From NCBI GenBank assembly GCA_937967425.1, contig CALBST010000300.1, positions 1 through 17,905 on the forward strand: 17,905 nucleotides of DNA, in the 5' to 3' direction. This document shows, piece by piece, positions 14,185-17,905 of the stretch. The translations under genes were made by a program, and so were the position numbers. The notes beneath the pieces were generated by a model that was given only the letters and a program-made list of their open reading frames with translations, did not search any database and had not been told where the DNA came from. The first letter of the stretch is position 1. The number at the start of each line of letters is the position of its first letter. The DNA is from an uncultured Caulobacteraceae bacterium. GTDB taxonomy: Bacteria > Pseudomonadota > Alphaproteobacteria > Caulobacterales > TH1-2.

Positions 14185-16470
14185 TCAGTTTTTCTTCGAC
14201 CAGCGTGACAGGCGCGAGAAGAACTTGTCACGACGCTCCTGGTCGGGTTCGTAGGCGGGGGCCTCGGCCACCGGCTCAAGTGCGCGGGGCTCCGGTTCCG
14301 GCGTCACCTGGATCGCTTCGCTAAACGTTTCCGTCATTGGTTCCGCCGCCGGATGTACGATGACCTCGGCCTCCTGCACCGGCGCCGGCGTTTCTTCCGC
14401 GGCGTCGATGACGGCTTCAACGCGGCGCGCATCGCCGTTGCGGGCAGGGCGTTCCGGGCGTGGCGTCAGGTGCTTCAGATCAGCGCTGACGAAATCCAGC
14501 CATTCGCCGCCATCTACTTCATAGACGCGACGGCCGCGGCCACGGCCGCGACGGCGGCGGCGGCCATTGCGGCCCACGCGTTCTTCGCGTGCTTCCGCCG
14601 GCTTGGGTTGCTTGCTTTCGGCGCTCGCTTCGACCGTTTCGCCGTCTTCGCCCTCGCTGCGGCGCTTGCCGCCGCGGCGGCCACGGCGTCTCCGGCGTTT
14701 GCGGTCGTCGCCATCGCTATCTGCGCTGGCGGCGATGCCGGGCACGGTTTCGGCGTCTTCGTCCTCGGTTTCTTCTTCTTCGCTTTCAGCGACGGCGGCG
14801 CGGGCGTCAGCCTCTTCAGCTTCGATTTCGACGTCGCGGCGTGGCGGCTTGCGGCCGCGCGTGGGCGCCGCTTCGGCTTCCTCTTCTTCTTCGAGGCCGC
14901 CATCCAGCACGATGATCTCGAAATCGCCCGAATGCATCGCCGCCGAGGCGCCGACGCGAACGCGGACGTTGTTGTTCTCTTCGATCGCCGCCAGCGCGTC
15001 GCGCTTTTCGTTCAGCAGGTAGAGCGCCGTGTCGGAGGCGGTGCGCGCTTCGATCAGGCGGTTCTTTTTCTTGGCGGCGGCTTCATCGAGCGCGCGGAGC
15101 AAGGCCAGCGAAGCGCTCTCGACCGAGCGCACGCGGCCTGAACCTTGGCAGTGTTCGCAAACGTGGCTGGTGCCTTCCAGCACGCCGGTGCGGCGGCGCT
15201 GGCGGGAGAGTTCGAGCAGGCCAAAGCCGCTGATCTTGCCCATCTGCACACGGGCGCGATCGAAGCGGAGGTTATCCTTCATTCGCTTTTCGACGACGCG
15301 ATCGTTCTTCGACTCTTCCATGTCGATGAAGTCGATCACGATAAGGCCGGCGAGGTCGCGAAGGCGCATCTGGCGGGCCGCTTCGTCGGCGGCTTCCAGA
15401 TTGGTCTTGAAGGCGGTCTGTTCGATGTTGCGTTCGCGCGTGGCGCGGCCGGAGTTCACGTCAATGGCGACGAGCGCTTCGGCCTGGTTGATGACGATGT
15501 AGCCGCCGCTTTTGAGATGAACGATCGGCGAATAGATCGACTCGAGTTGCTTCTCGACGCCGTGCTTGGCGAAAATCGGGGTTGAGTCCTTCCAGAGATG
15601 CACGCGCTTGGCGTGGCTCGGCATCAGCATGCGTACGAAATCTTTGGCCTCCTTGTAGGCAGCCTCGCCGTCGACATGAATTTCATCGACGTCTTTATCG
15701 TAAAGATCGCGGATCGCGCGCTTCACCAGCGAGCTCTCTTCGTAGATGAGCGCCGGGGCGACAGACTTCATGGTGTCGTCACGGATGGTTTCCCAGGCGC
15801 GCGAGAGATATTCGTAGTCGCGCTTGATCTCGGTCTTGGTGCGCTTGGCGCCGGCAGTGCGGATGATGAGGCCCTGGCCTTGCGGCACTTCGAGATCGGT
15901 GGCGATCTTCTTCAGGCGCTTGCGATCCGTCGCCTGCGTGATCTTGCGGGAGATGCCGCCGCCACGGCCGGTGTTCGGCATCAGCACGCAATAGCGGCCG
16001 GCGAGCGAGAGATAAGTGGTGAGTGCGGCGCCTTTGTTGCCGCGCTCTTCTTTCACCACCTGCACCAACATGATCTGGCGGCGGCGGATGACTTCTTGGA
16101 TCTTGTAGCGGCGGGTCAGGATGCGGCGGCGGCGCTCATCGCGCGCTTCGTCATCCTCTTCTTCGTTCTCGCTTTCCTCTTCCGCCTTGGCCAGTTCGGC
16201 CTTGATGGCTTCCTGGTCGTCGTGCGGGATGGCGTAATAGTCGGGGTGAATTTCCGAGAAGGCGAGGAAGCCGTGGCGGTTGCCGCCATACTCCACAAAG
16301 GCCGCCTGCAGCGACGGCTCAACGCGCGTCACCTTGGCGAGATAGATATTGCCTCTGAGTTGTTTTCTGCTGGCTACCTCGAAATCGAAATCTTCAACGC
16401 GGCTTCCGTCGAGCACCGCGACCCGGGTCTCTTCCGGGTGAGCGGCGTCGATCAACATTTTCTTGGCCAT
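14185..16470 (-). CDS. rne: Ribonuclease E
   Basis: The 761-residue enzyme is the main endoribonuclease of mRNA decay and RNA processing. The order of parts is an S1 domain (about 36-135) interrupted by an acidic insert (about 94-117), then the RNase H/DNase I-like catalytic region. Catalytic Asp motifs are AIDVNSGRATRERN (D337) and LIVIDFIDMEE (D380, D383), followed by the zinc-link CEHC (438-441) that joins dimers. The C-terminal half (about 525-761) is low-complexity: Glu-rich segments alternate with Arg-rich blocks (591-604 and 634-648), as expected for the disordered degradosome scaffold. ATG at 16470 is chosen because GGAG lies six bases upstream and the family begins MAKKMLIDA; an earlier start at 16497 adds nine unlikely residues. 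A long untranslated leader precedes it. Confidence 0.97.
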   Translation of the reverse strand: MAKKMLIDAAHPEETRVAVLDGSRVEDFDFEVASRKQLRGNIYLAKVTRVEPSLQAAFVEYGGNRHGFLAFSEIHPDYYAIPHDDQEAIKAELAKAEEESENEEEDDEARDERRRRILTRRYKIQEVIRRRQIMLVQVVKEERGNKGAALTTYLSLAGRYCVLMPNTGRGGGISRKITQATDRKRLKKIATDLEVPQGQGLIIRTAGAKRTKTEIKRDYEYLSRAWETIRDDTMKSVAPALIYEESSLVKRAIRDLYDKDVDEIHVDGEAAYKEAKDFVRMLMPSHAKRVHLWKDSTPIFAKHGVEKQLESIYSPIVHLKSGGYIVINQAEALVAIDVNSGRATRERNIEQTAFKTNLEAADEAARQMRLRDLAGLIVIDFIDMEESKNDRVVEKRMKDNLRFDRARVQMGKISGFGLLELSRQRRRTGVLEGTSHVCEHCQGSGRVRSVESASLALLRALDEAAAKKKNRLIEARTASDTALYLLNEKRDALAAIEENNNVRVRVGASAAMHSGDFEIIVLDGGLEEEEEAEAAPTRGRKPPRRDVEIEAEEADARAAVAESEEEETEDEDAETVPGIAASADSDGDDRKRRRRRGRRGGKRRSEGEDGETVEASAESKQPKPAEAREERVGRNGRRRRRGRGRGRRVYEVDGGEWLDFVSADLKHLTPRPERPARNGDARRVEAVIDAAEETPAPVQEAEVIVHPAAEPMTETFSEAIQVTPEPEPRALEPVAEAPAYEPDQERRDKFFSRLSRWSKKN

Positions 16471-16861
16471 TAAGGGCTCCGTAGGCGTCGCGCGCACGGG
16501 CTTCCGGGCTTCCGGACCAGGCCGGGGCAGAGGCGGCGGGGCGACGCAAAGTCATAGTGGGTGATCCTGTGCGATCGCGGCCCGGACCCAAGGGGCCTCC
16601 GGCGCTAAGGTCGATCGCTTGGCGGATCATAAGTCGGCTCCAATTGACGCCGTCTGAATAGGCGGCGGCTTACGCGACCGACCTGGGTATGGGGGCTCTA
16701 GGTCCGAACGTGGCAGCCAAGACAGCGCCACAGGGCCCGATTTCGCCATTCCGCAGGGCGGGAGCGCGCCGGGCGGCCTGGGGATAAGTCCCGGCGGCGC
16801 ACGCGGCGATGGCCGTTACATATGCATGATTTGTCCGGCAGTGGAAGCGCCGGAAGCGGGG
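16471..16861 (-). promoter_or_regulatory. Gene-free 391-base region; probable long 5' leader of rne
   Basis: No coding frame with credible composition is seen here on either strand. The minus strand reads into rne and holds several GC-rich inverted repeats, for example GTGGC/GCCAC at 16710-16714 and 16727-16731, and GGCCC/GGGCC near 16579-16597. An AT-rich patch near 16816-16832 and a TATGAT-like hexamer (near 16625-16630, minus strand) could each mark a promoter, but neither has a convincing -35. A long structured leader is known for E. coli rne, where it mediates autoregulation; the same role here is inference. Confidence 0.45.
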
Positions 16862-17905
16862 TCAGTTATTTGGCTGGCCGCCCTGGGCTGACGGCGCCGG
16901 GAGGGCTTCAACGCGCACCACGCCGTCGGACCCAGGGGGACCGATGCGGTATCCGGGCGCCAGCGAGAGCACCCAGCCTGGTCCGCTTAGGCCGTCCGGA
17001 TTTGGCTGGGCCGCGGTCAGCAGGTTGAAGCTGGGGGAGATCAGCGCGCCTTCACTGGCGCGGAACTCGCCCCAAACGTCGCGGAGCACCAACGTCTGGT
17101 AGAGCGTGCCTAGCCCCGCCACTGGCGTCACCTGGTTCGGGTTGAACTCAATTTGCATCTGCCTGAGCGTGAGTTCGAGGCGGGCGCCGGAGAAGCGCGC
17201 GGTAATCTCGGCGATCAGGCGTTGCTGGTTTTCGGCGCGGGCGCGCTCCTGGGCCGCGATCTCAGGGCCTCCATAGCGTTCCGCGCGGCGGGTGAGGGTG
17301 CGTGCGGAAAGCGGGCGTGCGCGCAGCGGGCTGACGAGCAGATCCGCCGGGGCCCAGGCCGCAAGCGAGGTGCGCCAGCGGCGCGCGTAGTCGTCGAGCA
17401 GGAGCCCGTAGGCGGGGCCGCTGGCATAAGCATACGAACGGGCAAGAGCGTCGTGCTGATCGTAGGCGTTCAGCGTGCGCGCAGCGAAGAGCGCCGCCTC
17501 GTCACCAGCCCCGAGGCGAACGCCTGTGTAGGACGCAAGGCCTTCATTGCGATCGAGCGAGGACTCTGCCGCTTGCGCTTCCGGGAACGCCGCGAGGCGC
17601 GCCATACGGAATCCGAGCGCGTCTTTAGCGGCGTCGCGGCGGGCGCGGCCGTTCGAGAGCATGGCGGTGGCGAGCGCACGCAGCTCAAGACGCATGAGGT
17701 AGCGGCCGAGCTCGGTTTCGAGATGCGCCGCGTTCGCGTTCTGCATCGGCAGGCCGATGGAAGCTTGCACGCGGTGCCAAGCTTCGTGCGCAAGAAGGAC
17801 GCGGCGCGCGCTTGCATCCTCGGGTAACGGGCCGACAACCATAATCCAGCGCACGCCACCCCAGTCCACCGTGGTGTTCGCGACGGGAACGCCTTGCGGC
17901 AGCAC
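16862..17905 (-). CDS. Putative HExxH zinc metallopeptidase, truncated by the window edge
   Basis: The reading frame is open to the end of the window; a GTG at the edge is probably an internal Val codon, so the true start lies outside. The visible 347 residues contain LLAHEAWHRVQ with HEAWH at 40-44, and NEGLASYTGVRLG (120-132), where E121 could be the third zinc ligand. This spacing (about 75 residues) fits a gluzincin-type metalloprotease. The following part is helical and rich in Ala and Arg, and the C-terminal 110 residues are probably beta-rich (LELTLRQMQIEFN, GWVLSLAPGYRIG). I do not recognise the family and cannot name a substrate. A signal peptide may exist in the missing part. The stop is TGA at 16862-16864, and the gene reads towards rne with 391 bases between. 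Confidence 0.65.
   Translation of the reverse strand: MLPQGVPVANTTVDWGGVRWIMVVGPLPEDASARRVLLAHEAWHRVQASIGLPMQNANAAHLETELGRYLMRLELRALATAMLSNGRARRDAAKDALGFRMARLAAFPEAQAAESSLDRNEGLASYTGVRLGAGDEAALFAARTLNAYDQHDALARSYAYASGPAYGLLLDDYARRWRTSLAAWAPADLLVSPLRARPLSARTLTRRAERYGGPEIAAQERARAENQQRLIAEITARFSGARLELTLRQMQIEFNPNQVTPVAGLGTLYQTLVLRDVWGEFRASEGALISPSFNLLTAAQPNPDGLSGPGWVLSLAPGYRIGPPGSDGVVRVEALPAPSAQGGQPNN

Noticed and set aside
14353..15141. 262-residue plus-strand open frame opposite the rne C-terminal half
   Set aside because: Repetitive Ala/Phe-rich composition is the mirror of the Arg/Glu-rich RNase E scaffold region.
15598..16473. 291-residue plus-strand open frame opposite rne
   Set aside because: Exact antisense shadow of conserved RNase E catalytic sequence, with no ribosome binding site or recognisable domain.

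Overview
The window looks like a GC-rich alphaproteobacterial chromosome, most likely from the Caulobacterales/Hyphomonadaceae side of the class. This rests on a bacterial NDUFA12 homologue, a DUF2155 protein, a single-MCE MlaD, a surE-pcm-nlpD-yajC-secD-secF run followed by an NDUFAF6-type squalene/phytoene-synthase-fold gene, and an RNase E with an acidic insert. No tRNA, rRNA, IS element, prophage or CRISPR array was found. Genus-level placement is inference.

Layout. (1) 1-2802, minus: an intact 933-residue protein that follows the whole length of a class II (B12-dependent) ribonucleotide reductase, NrdJ. It has lost the recognisable catalytic motifs but keeps a very well conserved C-terminal TSCPD domain and a four-cysteine tail. 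(2) 2803-2998: a divergent promoter region with a small AT-rich palindrome. (3) 2999-4732, plus: NDUFA12, mlaD and a DUF2155 protein with overlapping ends, then a DUF1761 membrane protein. (4) 4790-7297, plus: surE, pcm and an NlpD-like lipoprotein with two LysM domains and a degenerate LytM domain. (5) 7446-10447, plus: yajC, secD and secF with their own likely promoter. (6) 10493-11936, plus: a PuuD-type membrane protein behind a possible RNA switch, then the NDUFAF6-like gene. (7) 11933-16470, minus: rne, a BepA-like M48 protease with TPRs, and a periplasmic DsbA/ScsC-like thiol oxidoreductase, reading right to left. (8) 16471-16861: a 391-base gene-free leader in front of rne. (9) 16862-17905, minus: an HExxH protein cut by the window edge.

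How the genes fit together. The plus-strand block is mostly envelope biogenesis and protein export (MlaD, NlpD-like, YajC/SecD/SecF), with two complex I-linked genes (NDUFA12 and NDUFAF6-like). The minus-strand block joins RNA decay (RNase E) to envelope protein quality control (M48 protease, DsbA-like).

Most unusual items. First, the NrdJ-derived pseudoenzyme. Second, two related heptanucleotide-repeat hairpins that sit exactly at the translation starts of surE and the NDUFAF6-like gene, neither of which has a clear Shine-Dalgarno sequence. Third, a pair of mutually exclusive hairpins in front of the PuuD-like gene, one of which buries its ribosome binding site.
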